The notes beneath the pieces were generated by a model. It made no database searches. It was not told the origin of the DNA and saw only the letters and a program-made list of their open reading frames with translations. Below are positions 49,368 to 62,002 of a stretch of DNA of 64,000 bases, in pieces. Made by a program: the position numbers and the translations under genes. Every line of letters starts with the position of its first letter. The first letter of the stretch is position 1. Source of the DNA: Usitatibacter rugosus (GTDB taxonomy: Bacteria; Pseudomonadota; Gammaproteobacteria; Burkholderiales; Usitatibacteraceae); assembly GCF_013003965.1 (NCBI RefSeq), contig NZ_CP053069.1:1085419-1149418 (forward strand). The letters run 5' to 3'.

Positions 49368-51718
49368 AAAACCTTCTGCTCTCCCTGCTCCTCGCTTCCA
49401 CCTCCGCGCTCGCCGCCGCTGCGTCGCTGGAGGTCACGCTCGACCCGCCGTCCAAGGCCGCCCTCGCGCTGCCCGCGGATGCCGCCGGCCGCCACCGTAG
49501 CGGCATCGTCCGCACGCTGCCCAAGGCGGCCGCGCTCACGGAGTGGACCGCGGAGCGCGGCGGCTACGTCGCGCGCGTGAATGCCACGTCGAAGGGCGCG
49601 CTCAGCCTTCGCGTCCGCCTCGATCTCTCCAAATTGCCGGGTGCCGTGGAACTGCGCGCGCAAGGCACGGGCGGCGGCGTCGAGACGATGACCGTCGAAC
49701 CACTGCTGGGGCCCGTGGCCTGGACGCCGTGGACCGAAGGCGAGACGCAGTCGATCGAGATCTTCAGCGCCGTGCGTCCGCCGGACGCGTCCCTCAACGT
49801 CGGCGCGATCGTCCACATGACGGAAACGCCGTTCCCGAAGGCCTCGTCGTCCTGCACGCTATCCACGAGCTGCCCCACGGGCGACGGCACGCTGGACGCC
49901 GCGATCGCCGAGCGGAAGAAATCGCTCCTTCGCATCAGCTTCATCGACGGCGGCTCGGCGTTCCTGTGCTCGGCCACGCTCGTCGATACACCGCTGCACG
50001 CGCCCTTCGTCCTCACGGCGAACCACTGCATCGGCAACGAGAACTCGGCGGCGAGCGTCACCAGCAACTTCTTCTACGAGCAGACGCCCTGCGGCTTCCT
50101 GACGTTCGATCCGCTCACCAAGCAGGTGGCCGGCGGCATGTCGATGGTGTTCCCGAACTACAACACCGACATGACCATGCTCCGCATGAACCTCTCGCCG
50201 CCCGAGGGCGTGACGTACGCGCCGCTGAACCAGTTCCGCGCGAACGAGGGCCAGGCGGTCGTCACGCTGAGCCATCCGCGCGGCGATGCGGCGCGCTATA
50301 CGACGGGCACCATCGTCGGCACCACGCGCAACTTCGACCTCCCGTACGACATGTACTGGGTGAGCATGGACAAGGGCCTCATCGAGCCGGGCTCGAGCGG
50401 AAGCGGCCTCTACACGCTGAACTCGCAGGGCCAGCTCGAGCTTCGCGGCGTCACCTCCGCGGCGAGCGAGGACCTGAGCTGCACCGCCACCACCGGTGCC
50501 ACGATCTTCGGCCGCGTCGAGGTGATGTACCCGCAGATGGCGCCGTTCATCGGTATCAGCAATCCCGGCCCGGACGACGCGGTGAACCGCGTGAAGGACT
50601 GGGCGGCCGTTCCCAATACGGGCGCGGGTACGGATCTCCCGCTCAACGTGCAGCCCGGAGGCACGATCGATTTCGGCACCCACGTCATCAACTACGGCGG
50701 CGACGTGGACATCTACCGCTTCTACCTCACCGGCAAGCGCGTGGTGACGCTGCGCACGAGCGGCGGCATCGACACGGTCGCCACGCTCATGGACGCGAGC
50801 GGCGAGGCCATCGCCGCCAACGACGACGCGCAGTCGGGCGGGCTCGACTCGGGCATCACCCACAGCCTGCCGGCCGGCACGTACTACATCCACGTCGCGC
50901 ACTGGGACCCTTCCCTGACTGGCGCCTACGGCCTCAAGGTCACCATGGTCGACGCGGGCCCGGACAACTACACCGCCTCGTGGTGGAACGCGGCCGAATC
51001 GGGCTGGGGCGTGAACGTGAACCACCAGGGCAACATCATCGTGGCCACGCTCTTCACGTACGACACCGACGGCACGCCGATGTGGCTCATCATGTCGCGC
51101 GGCGAGCGCCAGGCGGATGGCTCCTTCCTGGGCGATCTGTATCGCGTGACAGGACCGGTGTTCAACGCGCAGCCGTGGGGCAGCTTCAACCCCGTGGCCG
51201 TGGGCACCATGAAGTTCACGTTCGCCTCGAAGACTTCCGCCGTCATGACGTATTCGGTGAACGGCACGCAGGTCGTGAAGAACATCACGCCGCAGGAGTT
51301 CGGCACGCGCCCCGATTGCGACTGGTCCGACTTCGATCGCACCTACGCCTTCAACTACACCGACCTCTGGTGGGCCGCGGCCGAGCCGGGCTGGGGCATC
51401 AACTTCGAGCACCAGGGCAACATCATCTTCGCCACGCTCTTCACGTACGACGCCGAGAACAAGCCGCGCTGGTACCTGCTCTCGCGCGGCGCCCGTACCT
51501 CCAACGGCGTGTACAGCGGCGAGCTCTATCGCACGTCCGGCCCGCCGTTCAACGCCTCGCCGTGGACGCCCGTCACTCCGATCCAGGTCGGCAACATGAC
51601 CATCAGCATCACCAACGGCAACAAGGCCTCGATCACGTACTCGATCAACGGCACCTCCGTCGTCAAGGACATCACGCGGCAGACCTTCGCCTCGCCCCAC
51701 GTGCAGTGCGAGCCGTGA
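49364..51718 (+). CDS. Secreted trypsin-like serine protease with PPC domain and two C-terminal repeats
   Basis: 784 residues with a signal peptide (cleavage near A-L-A-A-A). The protease domain has the triad: His in L-T-A-N-H-C, Asp in N-T-D-M-T-M, Ser in E-P-G-S-S-G-S-G. Next comes a bacterial pre-peptidase C-terminal domain (D-V-D-I-Y-R-F-Y-L to W-D-P). Residues ~535-780 are two tandem ~115-residue repeats, each opening W-W-x-A-A-E-x-G-W-G, then H-Q-G-N-I-I-x-A-T-L-F-T-Y-D and ending in Y-S-(V/I)-N-G-T. Likely an extracellular enzyme; the repeats may bind the surface or substrate. Confidence 0.9.
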   Translation: MKNLLLSLLLASTSALAAAASLEVTLDPPSKAALALPADAAGRHRSGIVRTLPKAAALTEWTAERGGYVARVNATSKGALSLRVRLDLSKLPGAVELRAQGTGGGVETMTVEPLLGPVAWTPWTEGETQSIEIFSAVRPPDASLNVGAIVHMTETPFPKASSSCTLSTSCPTGDGTLDAAIAERKKSLLRISFIDGGSAFLCSATLVDTPLHAPFVLTANHCIGNENSAASVTSNFFYEQTPCGFLTFDPLTKQVAGGMSMVFPNYNTDMTMLRMNLSPPEGVTYAPLNQFRANEGQAVVTLSHPRGDAARYTTGTIVGTTRNFDLPYDMYWVSMDKGLIEPGSSGSGLYTLNSQGQLELRGVTSAASEDLSCTATTGATIFGRVEVMYPQMAPFIGISNPGPDDAVNRVKDWAAVPNTGAGTDLPLNVQPGGTIDFGTHVINYGGDVDIYRFYLTGKRVVTLRTSGGIDTVATLMDASGEAIAANDDAQSGGLDSGITHSLPAGTYYIHVAHWDPSLTGAYGLKVTMVDAGPDNYTASWWNAAESGWGVNVNHQGNIIVATLFTYDTDGTPMWLIMSRGERQADGSFLGDLYRVTGPVFNAQPWGSFNPVAVGTMKFTFASKTSAVMTYSVNGTQVVKNITPQEFGTRPDCDWSDFDRTYAFNYTDLWWAAAEPGWGINFEHQGNIIFATLFTYDAENKPRWYLLSRGARTSNGVYSGELYRTSGPPFNASPWTPVTPIQVGNMTISITNGNKASITYSINGTSVVKDITRQTFASPHVQCEP

Positions 51719-53022
51719 CGGTCGCGAAGATCGAGTCCCTCGACCACGAGGGCAACGGCGTCGCGCACGTGGATGGAAAGGTCGTCTTCATCGACGGCGC
51801 CATCACCGGCGAGCTGGTCGAATACAGCAAGCGCCGCAGCAAGGGCAACTTCGATGTCGGCACCGTCACGCATGTCGTGAAGGAGAGCCCGATGCGAGTG
51901 ACGCCGCGCTGCCGCTACTTCGGAAACTGCGGCGGCTGCGCGATGCAGCACGTGGAGCCCTCGGCGCAGGTCGCTGCCAAGCAGCGCGTGCTGGAGGACA
52001 ACCTGGCGCGCATCGGCAAAGTGCAGCCGGGCATGATCCTGCCGCCGGTGATGGGCCCCACGTGGGGCTACCGCACGCGCGCGCGCCTCTCGGTGCACTA
52101 CGTCGTGAAGAAGGGCGCCGTGCTCGTGGGCTTCCACGAGAAGCGTTCCTCCTTCGTCGCGGACACAAGCTCCTGCGAAGTGCTGCCGCCTTCGGTGTCT
52201 GCGCTGATCCCGGAGCTGCGCGAGATGTTCATGACCTTCGCGCTTCGCGACCGCGTGCCGCAGTTGGAGCTCGCCGTGGGTGAGGATGTGACGGTGTTCG
52301 TATTGCGCCACCTCGATCCGCTGCCCGAGGGCGATCTCCAGAAGCTCCGCGACTTCGCCGACCGCCATCCCGGCATCCAGTGGTGGCTGCAGTCGAAGGG
52401 TCCGGATACGGCCGTGCCGTACTACCCGAAGGAAGCGCCGCAGCTCGACTACCGCTTGCCGGAGTTCGACCTCTCGCTCGCGTACAAGCCGACGGAGTTC
52501 ACGCAGGTGAATGCGGGCGTGAACCGCGTGCTGGTGAAGCGGGCGGTGGACCTCCTCGATCCGCAGCCCGGCGAGCGCGTCGGAGATCTCTTCTGCGGCC
52601 TGGGTAATTTCACGCTGGCGATCGCCACGCGCGGCGCGGATGTGATCGGCATGGAAGGCGCGCCCTTCCTCGTGGAGCGGGCGCAGGACAACGCGCGACG
52701 CAACGGGCTTTCCGATCGCGCGACCTTCGTCGCCTACGACCTCTACAAGGACGCGGAGGGCGCGCTGGACGCCCTGGGCCACGTCGACAAGCTCCTCATC
52801 GACCCGCCTCGCGACGGCGCGATGGATATCGCGAAGCTCATGCCCGAGCCGGGTCCTTCACGCATCGTCTATGTTTCCTGCAGCCCTTCCACGCTGGCGC
52901 GCGATGCGAACGTGCTGGTGCACGTGAAGGGCTATCGCCTGGTGTCCGCGGGCGTGGTCAACATGTTCCCGCACACGGGGCACGTGGAATCCATCGCGCT
53001 CTTCGAGCGCGTGGCGGAGTAG
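51715..53022 (+). CDS. rlmD: 23S rRNA (uracil(1939)-C(5))-methyltransferase RlmD-like
   Basis: 435 residues from a GTG overlapping the protease stop (GTGA). A TRAM RNA-binding domain leads (residues ~1-55), then the iron-sulfur cysteines (C-R-Y-F-G-N-C-G-G-C plus a Cys in T-S-S-C-E), the SAM-binding D-L-F-C-G-L-G-N-F and the catalytic D-P-P-R and S-C-S-P-S-T-L-A-R-D motifs of the RumA/TrmA group. It methylates ribosomal RNA at a uracil C5. RlmD is the most likely member, not proven against RlmC/TrmA by eye. Confidence 0.9.
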   Translation: MTVAKIESLDHEGNGVAHVDGKVVFIDGAITGELVEYSKRRSKGNFDVGTVTHVVKESPMRVTPRCRYFGNCGGCAMQHVEPSAQVAAKQRVLEDNLARIGKVQPGMILPPVMGPTWGYRTRARLSVHYVVKKGAVLVGFHEKRSSFVADTSSCEVLPPSVSALIPELREMFMTFALRDRVPQLELAVGEDVTVFVLRHLDPLPEGDLQKLRDFADRHPGIQWWLQSKGPDTAVPYYPKEAPQLDYRLPEFDLSLAYKPTEFTQVNAGVNRVLVKRAVDLLDPQPGERVGDLFCGLGNFTLAIATRGADVIGMEGAPFLVERAQDNARRNGLSDRATFVAYDLYKDAEGALDALGHVDKLLIDPPRDGAMDIAKLMPEPGPSRIVYVSCSPSTLARDANVLVHVKGYRLVSAGVVNMFPHTGHVESIALFERVAE

Positions 53023-53023
53023 G

Positions 53024-53050
53024 AAAGAAAAAGGGCGGCCGAGGCCGCCC
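53024..53050 (-). terminator. Rho-independent terminator (mainly for the Bax-inhibitor-like gene)
   Basis: GGGCGGCC and GGCCGCCC (53033-53040, 53043-53050) form an 8-base stem with a two-base loop. On the minus strand it runs into TTTTTCTTTCC, a good terminator for the gene ending at 53076. It may also stop transcription from RlmD. Confidence 0.75.
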
Positions 53051-53075
53051 TTCCAAAGCCCCAGGGGGAGGCTGT

Positions 53076-53771
53076 CTAGTCGCGGTCGCCGCCGAAGATG
53101 CCCAGCAGCGCCAGCAGGTTCTGGAAGATGTTGAAGAGGTCGAGGTACACGGCGAGCGTGGCCGTGATGTAGTTGGTCTCGCCGCCCATCATGATGCGGT
53201 TCAGGTCATAGAGCAGGAAGGCGGAGAAGATCCCGATCGCGATCACCGAGATGGCGATCATCAGCCCCGGCAACTGCAGGAAGATGTTCGCGAAGCCGGC
53301 GACGATCAGCATGATCACGCCGATCATCAGCGCCTTGCCCATGCCGGAGAGGTCGCGCTTGATGGTCGAGGCCCAGGCCGCCATGCCGATGAAGATGGTC
53401 GCGGTGCCGCCGAACGCGAGCGCGATCAGCGAGGCGCCGTTGCGGAACGACATGATGTGCGTGAGCATGGCCGAGAGCATCAGGCCCATGAAGAACGTGA
53501 AGGCCAGCAGCACGGGAACGCCCGCGGCGCTGTTCTTCGTCTTCTCGATGGCGTAGATGAAGCCGAACGCGGCCGCCAGGAACACGATGAAGCCGATGGC
53601 GGGGTGGCCGAGCTTGAAGAGGTTGAAGCCGGTGGCCACGCCGATCCAGGCGCCGAGAACCGTCGGCACCATCGACAGGGCGAGCAGGGCGTACGTGTTG
53701 CGCAGGACCCGGTTCTGGCCAAGCGCCAGCGTGGAGCCGGTGTTGAGCGGGGTCGGAATACGGGATTCCAT
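53076..53771 (-). CDS. Bax inhibitor-1 / YccA family membrane protein
   Basis: 231 residues with seven hydrophobic segments, the normal size for the BI-1/YccA family. The N-terminal L-R-N-T-Y-A-L-L-A-L and the C-terminal aspartates (G-G-D-R-D; helix A-V-Y-L-D-L-F-N-I-F-Q-N-L-L) are characteristic. In E. coli YccA modulates the FtsH protease. The gene stands alone, with its own promoter and terminator. Confidence 0.93.
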   Translation of the reverse strand: MESRIPTPLNTGSTLALGQNRVLRNTYALLALSMVPTVLGAWIGVATGFNLFKLGHPAIGFIVFLAAAFGFIYAIEKTKNSAAGVPVLLAFTFFMGLMLSAMLTHIMSFRNGASLIALAFGGTATIFIGMAAWASTIKRDLSGMGKALMIGVIMLIVAGFANIFLQLPGLMIAISVIAIGIFSAFLLYDLNRIMMGGETNYITATLAVYLDLFNIFQNLLALLGIFGGDRD

Positions 53772-53815
53772 GGATATCCTCTGTGTCTGTGTGGGTCGCG
53801 ATCGACCCGAACATT

Positions 53816-53844
53816 AGAGTATGGGAGAACCGCGTCGGTTTCAA
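53816..53844 (-). promoter_or_regulatory. Predicted promoter of the Bax-inhibitor-like gene
   Basis: On the minus strand TTGAAA (53839-53844) and TACTCT (53816-53821) are separated by exactly 17 bases; the start codon is 45 bases downstream. The -10 match is modest. Confidence 0.4.
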
Positions 53845-53932
53845 GAACCTGAACGGTTCCTGAACGCGATATTCGATAGCGGTGACGCCGGAAATTAACC
53901 TGTTTATAATCAGGTAGTTACAAAAAACAGGT

Positions 53933-55003
53933 CTAGGGCGCGGGCTTGGCTTGGCCGGCCGCTACCGCGCGTTCCGCGAGCAACGGCTCCCGCCAATCGG
54001 GTTTGCGCATCTTCGCGCCCCGCGAGAGCAGGCAGTCCACCACTTCGAGCTTCCGCGCATTGAACGCGACCCGCAGGACCGAAGGGTTGATGTCGTCGAG
54101 CGCGTAGTCGATGTCGGCGCCCTTTTCCAAGAGGTCCTTCACTTCCTCCAGCCGGCCAAAGTTGGCCGCCAGCCAGAGAGCCTCGCTGAACTGCCGCTTC
54201 GTGGCCTGCTCGGGCGTCTCCCCATAGGGAATGCGCGATTCCCGGCCGCGATCCTTCACTTCAAAGAGGACCAGGGGATCGCCCCCGTTCAGCTTGATGC
54301 GAACTTGGTCGAAGGCCGCGGGTACGCCGCGGGAGAGGTCGAGGGTCCTCGTTTTCTCCTCGCCGTCGGCGTACCTCCACGTGACGGTCATCTCCCTGGG
54401 AAGCACCTCCGTGGTCGGCCCGTAGCTCGAGTTCGGACCGCGAAAGGCGTGATTGCCCATCACGACACGGAGATCTGCCTTCTGGCCATAGGCCGTGTCG
54501 AGCGAAATGAAATACGGCGGACGCTGCGGAGGAATCGGCACGGTGCGTTCCTTGGCCACCACCGCCACCGCCGTTCGCCCCGGCGGACCGTATCGATCGA
54601 GAACGTCCTTGGGCACTTCGGCCGCGTCTCCCTCAAGCGTGGGACGGGATTGCACGAGCATCTTGTAGCGCCCCGAGCATTCGATTTCCTTCTCATGGCC
54701 GGGGATGCGCTTGAAGTAGGGCCCGATCGCGGCCTCCATGGCGCGGCGTTCCGCGCTGTCCCGTCTCAGCACGTCCGCCAGCCCGGGGATGGGGAGCCTG
54801 AGAACGACCCATCCCGCGAACGCCTTGTCGAGATCTGCCTTCGATACGGGAAATTGGTCGCCGCATACGTCCATGAACACGGCCGTTTCGACGACGAGGG
54901 TCAGGACCTTGGCATCGATCTCGTCCGCCATCGCCTGTCCCGCGCTCGCCAGGCCGATGCAGAGGGCGAATGAATTGGCAGTTATTGGATGGCGCAAGCG
55001 CAT
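53933..55003 (-). CDS. Exported protein with C-terminal ankyrin repeats
   Basis: 356 residues. A signal peptide (residues 1-26, ending A-M-A) precedes a ~250-residue domain of unknown type with cysteines in V-C-G-D and I-E-C-S-G. The last ~90 residues have ankyrin repeats: A-L-W-L-A-A-N-F-G-R-L-E-E-V-K-D-L-L-E-K and L-E-V-V-D-C-L-L-S-R-G-A. It is divergent from the Sel1/parvulin pair and may act with them in the periplasm. A weak inverted repeat (ACCTG...CAGGT) near 53898 follows its stop and may serve as terminator. Confidence 0.8.
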   Translation of the reverse strand: MRLRHPITANSFALCIGLASAGQAMADEIDAKVLTLVVETAVFMDVCGDQFPVSKADLDKAFAGWVVLRLPIPGLADVLRRDSAERRAMEAAIGPYFKRIPGHEKEIECSGRYKMLVQSRPTLEGDAAEVPKDVLDRYGPPGRTAVAVVAKERTVPIPPQRPPYFISLDTAYGQKADLRVVMGNHAFRGPNSSYGPTTEVLPREMTVTWRYADGEEKTRTLDLSRGVPAAFDQVRIKLNGGDPLVLFEVKDRGRESRIPYGETPEQATKRQFSEALWLAANFGRLEEVKDLLEKGADIDYALDDINPSVLRVAFNARKLEVVDCLLSRGAKMRKPDWREPLLAERAVAAGQAKPAP

Positions 55004-55073
55004 CGTGCGGTGCCGGTCGGTACGCAGTAAGACTTCAAGATACTATCCTTCGCGAGAAACGAGAGGAGCCTTC

Positions 55074-56372
55074 TTGAGCGGAGATCTTCCAGTGCCGTCC
55101 CCAGCGAAGTACGCCTGGACATTCGTCGCGGTGATGGCAGTCATTCCCTGTCTGCCGGCGCTGGCTCAGGTCCAGTACGCGGATGCGGCCACCATTAACG
55201 AGGCCGCTGGGATGATGAAGACCAGGATGGTGGACGCAATCACCGTGCGCAACGTTTGCAGTACCCGGTTTCCGGCAAGAACCCGCGAGATCGATGGAAA
55301 GCTCGACGCCTGGAAGCTGAAGGAGAAGGCCATCATCGAGAAGGCCGATCTCTACCTGAAGGAATACGAAGGGCGCCCGGAGTACAACGCGATGATCTAC
55401 CGAGCGTCCTCCGCGCTCGAGAGCCAACTGAAGGTTCTCAGCGATCCGATGTTGGCGTATCGGTGCTCGCTGTTATTCGACGATCTGCTCTCCGGAGTCT
55501 GGCGCACACGCACTCCGAAGATGTATCGGCTTCTCGAGCAAGCGGAGGATCCGACTCAACCCGAGAGCAAAGCCGCGCGATTCAACGAAGGGAAGACGGC
55601 ATTCGAGAAGGGTGACTTCGAGACGGCCCTCGCGCGCTTCCGCCCGCTCGCCGAGGGAGGGTATGCGCCGGCCGAGAATGGCTTGGGACTGATGTATCAA
55701 CTCGGATCCGGCGTCGCGAAAGATGAGGCGGAGGCGTTGAAGTGGTACCGCAGGGCCGCAGCGCAAGACGATCCCCAAGCCGAGTTCAATCTGGGACTCG
55801 CCTATGAAAAGGGCCACGGAGTCGCCAAGGACGAAGGTGAGGCTGTGGCGTGGTATCGAAAGGCCGCCCAACGGGGCCACGGGGAGGCCCAGAACAGCCT
55901 GGCCGTGATGTACACGTCCGGCCGCGGCGTCGCGCAGGACGGTGGCGAGGGTCTCAAGTGGTATCGCCTGGCGGCCGAGCAAGGCAATCCGAGGGCGCAA
56001 TACAATCTCGGGGGTCGCTACGCTGCCGCGAATGATCATGTCGAGGCATTGAAGTGGTACCGCAAGGCAGCGGCGCAGGACTACGCCGACGCCTTCAACA
56101 ACCTCGGCGCAATGTACGTCGCCGGGAAAGGTGTCGCGCAGGATTCCGCGGAAGCCCGGCGATTGTTCCTGGCGGGTGCAGCCCTGGGGTCACCGGGCGC
56201 CCAGTTCAATCTCGCGAACATGTACGCCGATGGAAGCTACGGCAGTCCCAAGGACATGACGCAGGCGATCAAGTGGTGGCAGAAGGCGGCTGCCCAAGGA
56301 TTCCGCCCGGCGCAGGAGGAGCTCCGGCAACTCAAGCTCGGCTGGGATGGTGCGTCGGCGCCCGCGCAATGA
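55074..56372 (+). CDS. Sel1-repeat (TPR-like) exported protein
   Basis: 432 residues from a TTG at 55074 with a GAGAGGAG ribosome site; an in-frame GTG at 55092 is an alternative. An N-terminal hydrophobic signal ends near L-A-Q-V. A ~150-residue region with three cysteines precedes six or seven Sel1 repeats of 36 residues (A-E-N-G-L-G-L-M-Y, E-A-L-K-W-Y-R-R-A-A-A-Q and so on). Such repeats mediate protein contacts, often around envelope stress or secretion. The stop overlaps the parvulin start as ATGA. Confidence 0.9.
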   Translation: MSGDLPVPSPAKYAWTFVAVMAVIPCLPALAQVQYADAATINEAAGMMKTRMVDAITVRNVCSTRFPARTREIDGKLDAWKLKEKAIIEKADLYLKEYEGRPEYNAMIYRASSALESQLKVLSDPMLAYRCSLLFDDLLSGVWRTRTPKMYRLLEQAEDPTQPESKAARFNEGKTAFEKGDFETALARFRPLAEGGYAPAENGLGLMYQLGSGVAKDEAEALKWYRRAAAQDDPQAEFNLGLAYEKGHGVAKDEGEAVAWYRKAAQRGHGEAQNSLAVMYTSGRGVAQDGGEGLKWYRLAAEQGNPRAQYNLGGRYAAANDHVEALKWYRKAAAQDYADAFNNLGAMYVAGKGVAQDSAEARRLFLAGAALGSPGAQFNLANMYADGSYGSPKDMTQAIKWWQKAAAQGFRPAQEELRQLKLGWDGASAPAQ

Positions 56373-57271
56373 GGCGGGCCGCGATCGTCTGGGCTTGCAC
56401 CTTCGCCACGGCCCTTGCAAATGCCGATGAACTCTCGAAGGCAAGCCGACCCCGCGAAGGGGAAACGATTCGGACCGCCACGACATTTCACATCCTGGTG
56501 AAATCAGAGGCGGATGCGCAGCGCCTGTTGAAGGAAATCAAATCGGTCGCCCCGCCCGAGCAATTCGCCCGCTTCAAGGAGGCCGCCCGTCGCTCGAGCA
56601 TCGACGCGTCCAGTGCGCGCACGGGCGGCGATCTCGGGAAGGTCTTTCCCGGCGAGATGGTTCCAGGCTTCGAGCGCAACATCTTTGGCGGCACTGCCAA
56701 CGAGGTGGTCGGACCGTTTCGGACGGAGTTTGGTTGGCATTTGTCTTACGTGACCGCGTTCGGCTCCGAGCGAGTGGCGGACGTGTGCAGATTGCCTCTG
56801 GACTCGGCACTCAAGGGCACGGCAGGAGCGGCCAGGGGCGGTATTGAGCTTGCGCTCCAGCCGGTTGATCGCGGCACGCTGGCTGAGAAGGTGCAGGCGC
56901 TTATCGGCGATGGCTGGTCTCAGCCGATGATGGACGCAAACTCGAACTTGTTGTTCTTGCGCGCGGATCGACAGGGCCAAGGAACGATTCGAGTCGTGAC
57001 CCAGCACGTGGAGTACATCGAGGGTGAGCTCGTTGCGTCGAAGCATCCGATGGGCTGCGCGCGCTCAGTCCAGACACGATCGGCCATCGACTGCGTCAAG
57101 GGCCAAGTGGGCTTCCTGTCGTTCGCCGAATTCGAAGGCCGCGGGGGAGTCGGAAGGGTGCTGGGACAGAGCTCCGTAGGGTTGCCAAGCGTCCTGTTCA
57201 AGCCGATCAGGCCAGACACGTTTGCGAAGCAGATGTATGACTACGCGTGCGGCCGGCGACAAACGCTTTAG
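56369..57271 (+). CDS. Parvulin (PpiC)-type peptidyl-prolyl isomerase-like protein
   Basis: 300 residues with a signal peptide (cleavage after L-A-N-A). Residues ~35-130 match the parvulin rotamase domain: T-F-H-I-L-V-K, then F-K-E-A-A-R-R-S-S, G-G-D-L-G-K-V-F-P-G-E-M-V-P-G-F, and F-R-T-E-F-G-W-H-L-S-Y-V. The remaining ~170 residues have no recognised domain and contain four cysteines. It probably helps fold periplasmic proteins, together with the coupled Sel1 protein. Confidence 0.87.
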   Translation: MRRAAIVWACTFATALANADELSKASRPREGETIRTATTFHILVKSEADAQRLLKEIKSVAPPEQFARFKEAARRSSIDASSARTGGDLGKVFPGEMVPGFERNIFGGTANEVVGPFRTEFGWHLSYVTAFGSERVADVCRLPLDSALKGTAGAARGGIELALQPVDRGTLAEKVQALIGDGWSQPMMDANSNLLFLRADRQGQGTIRVVTQHVEYIEGELVASKHPMGCARSVQTRSAIDCVKGQVGFLSFAEFEGRGGVGRVLGQSSVGLPSVLFKPIRPDTFAKQMYDYACGRRQTL

Positions 57272-57302
57272 AATCATTTGACAAGGCACCAGCGGTGCAA
57301 GA

Positions 57303-57392
57303 GGAGGGTTGGCCGAGCGGTTTAAGGCACCGGTCTTGAAAACCGGCAGGGCTGAAAAGCTCTCGTGAGTTCGAATCTCACACCCTCCGCCA
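57303..57392 (+). tRNA. tRNA-Ser (anticodon UGA)
   Basis: 90 bases with encoded CCA. The acceptor stem pairs GGAGGGT with ACCCTCC (57382-57388), the discriminator is G, and a long variable arm typical of class II tRNA-Ser is present. The anticodon stem CCGGT/ACCGG encloses the loop CTTGAAA, whose anticodon TGA is at 57337-57339; it reads UCA and related codons. T-loop TTCGAAT is intact. Confidence 0.96.
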
Positions 57393-57395
57393 CCC

Positions 57396-57866
57396 TCAAG
57401 GCGAGACCGGCTTCCCATCCCGCTCCACCACCCGCCCGACCTGCCCGAACGCGTACTTCCAGCCGTCCTTCGTGCGCACGTACGTGTCGCTGAACCAGAG
57501 CTTCCGGTCGAACGGCTTGCCGCTGTCCACGCCCTTCAGCCACAGCAGCGCGGTGACGACGCCCGTGTCTCCCCAGACTCGCACGACCTGCGTGCCGGGC
57601 ATCTCGTCCTGCTGCTCGTAGGTCACGCTCTTCGCACGCGCTTCGGCGAGGAGTTGCTCGCGCGTCACGACCTGGCCGCCGCCGGAGACGAGGACCATCG
57701 GCTCGGCGAGGATGCGCGCCATGCCGTCGGCATCGTTGCGCTTCACCGCGGCCTGGTACTCGGTGTCGAGGCGGGCGACGGTGGCTTGATCGTCGGCGGG
57801 GCTGGCGGCAAGAGCCATGGCGGAAGCTCCCAGGAGGGCGGTGAGGGCGGCGGTTGCGGTCTTCAT
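57396..57866 (-). CDS. Exported NTF2-like (SnoaL/DUF4440) protein
   Basis: 156 residues with a signal peptide (residues 1-21, A-L-A-A). The core (L-D-T-E-Y-Q-A-A-V-K-R-N-D, M-V-L-V-S-G-G-G-Q-V, R-K-L-W-F-S-D-T-Y-V-R-T-K-D-G-W-K) has the alpha+beta cone of the nuclear transport factor 2 superfamily, close to DUF4440 proteins. Function unknown. Its 3' end lies three bases from the tRNA. Confidence 0.85.
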   Translation of the reverse strand: MKTATAALTALLGASAMALAASPADDQATVARLDTEYQAAVKRNDADGMARILAEPMVLVSGGGQVVTREQLLAEARAKSVTYEQQDEMPGTQVVRVWGDTGVVTALLWLKGVDSGKPFDRKLWFSDTYVRTKDGWKYAFGQVGRVVERDGKPVSP

Positions 57867-57914
57867 GAGTAACGTCGTCGAGGAAGGTTGCCCACTATAA
57901 AGCGCACCCTCCGT

Positions 57915-61595
<3,681 letters not shown>

Positions 61596-61686
61596 GGAGC
61601 ATCGGGGGAAGAATGACGCTCCAAGTCTACGAGGGCGGAATGTGTCTCCCTGTCGGCGAAATCCTACAAATCCGCTCCATCGCGCA

Positions 61687-61974
61687 TCAGCGGGCGAGGC
61701 TCCAGACGATCCGCTCCCGGGACTCCAGTAGAGGCACTGCTTCCGCAACGTACTTCTTGAAATGCTCCGTCGCCTGGTGCGCGACAAAGGCCGCCTCGTC
61801 GTCGTAGATCTCGTAGAGCATCGCGTGCGTCGGATCCTTCGGATCGACCAGCACGTCGAAATGCCGGCAGCCGGGCTCGCCGCGGGCATGGGCCGCGTTC
61901 TCGAGCACCTTCTTCATGAAGGCGTCGACGTTTTCCTTCTTGATGCGCAATGCGACCTGCAGGACGTAGCTCAT
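61687..61974 (-). CDS. ABM-family quinol/antibiotic biosynthesis monooxygenase
   Basis: 95 residues, the usual size of this ferredoxin-like-fold family. The segments V-A-L-R-I-K-K-E-N-V, A-R-G-E-P-G-C-R-H-F-D-V and Y-E-I-Y-D-D-E-A-A-F-V-A-H are characteristic. It may oxidise quinols or act like LsrG-type enzymes; no substrate clue is present. Confidence 0.88.
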   Translation of the reverse strand: MSYVLQVALRIKKENVDAFMKKVLENAAHARGEPGCRHFDVLVDPKDPTHAMLYEIYDDEAAFVAHQATEHFKKYVAEAVPLLESRERIVWSLAR

Positions 61975-62002
61975 TGGGGGCCTCCTGCCTTAATCTTACG
62001 CA

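Noticed and set aside
49543-51714. Upstream extension of the RlmD frame through the whole protease gene
   Set aside because: The translation is low-complexity His/Arg/Gly sequence, while the protease frame has domains; RlmD begins at the GTG at 51715.
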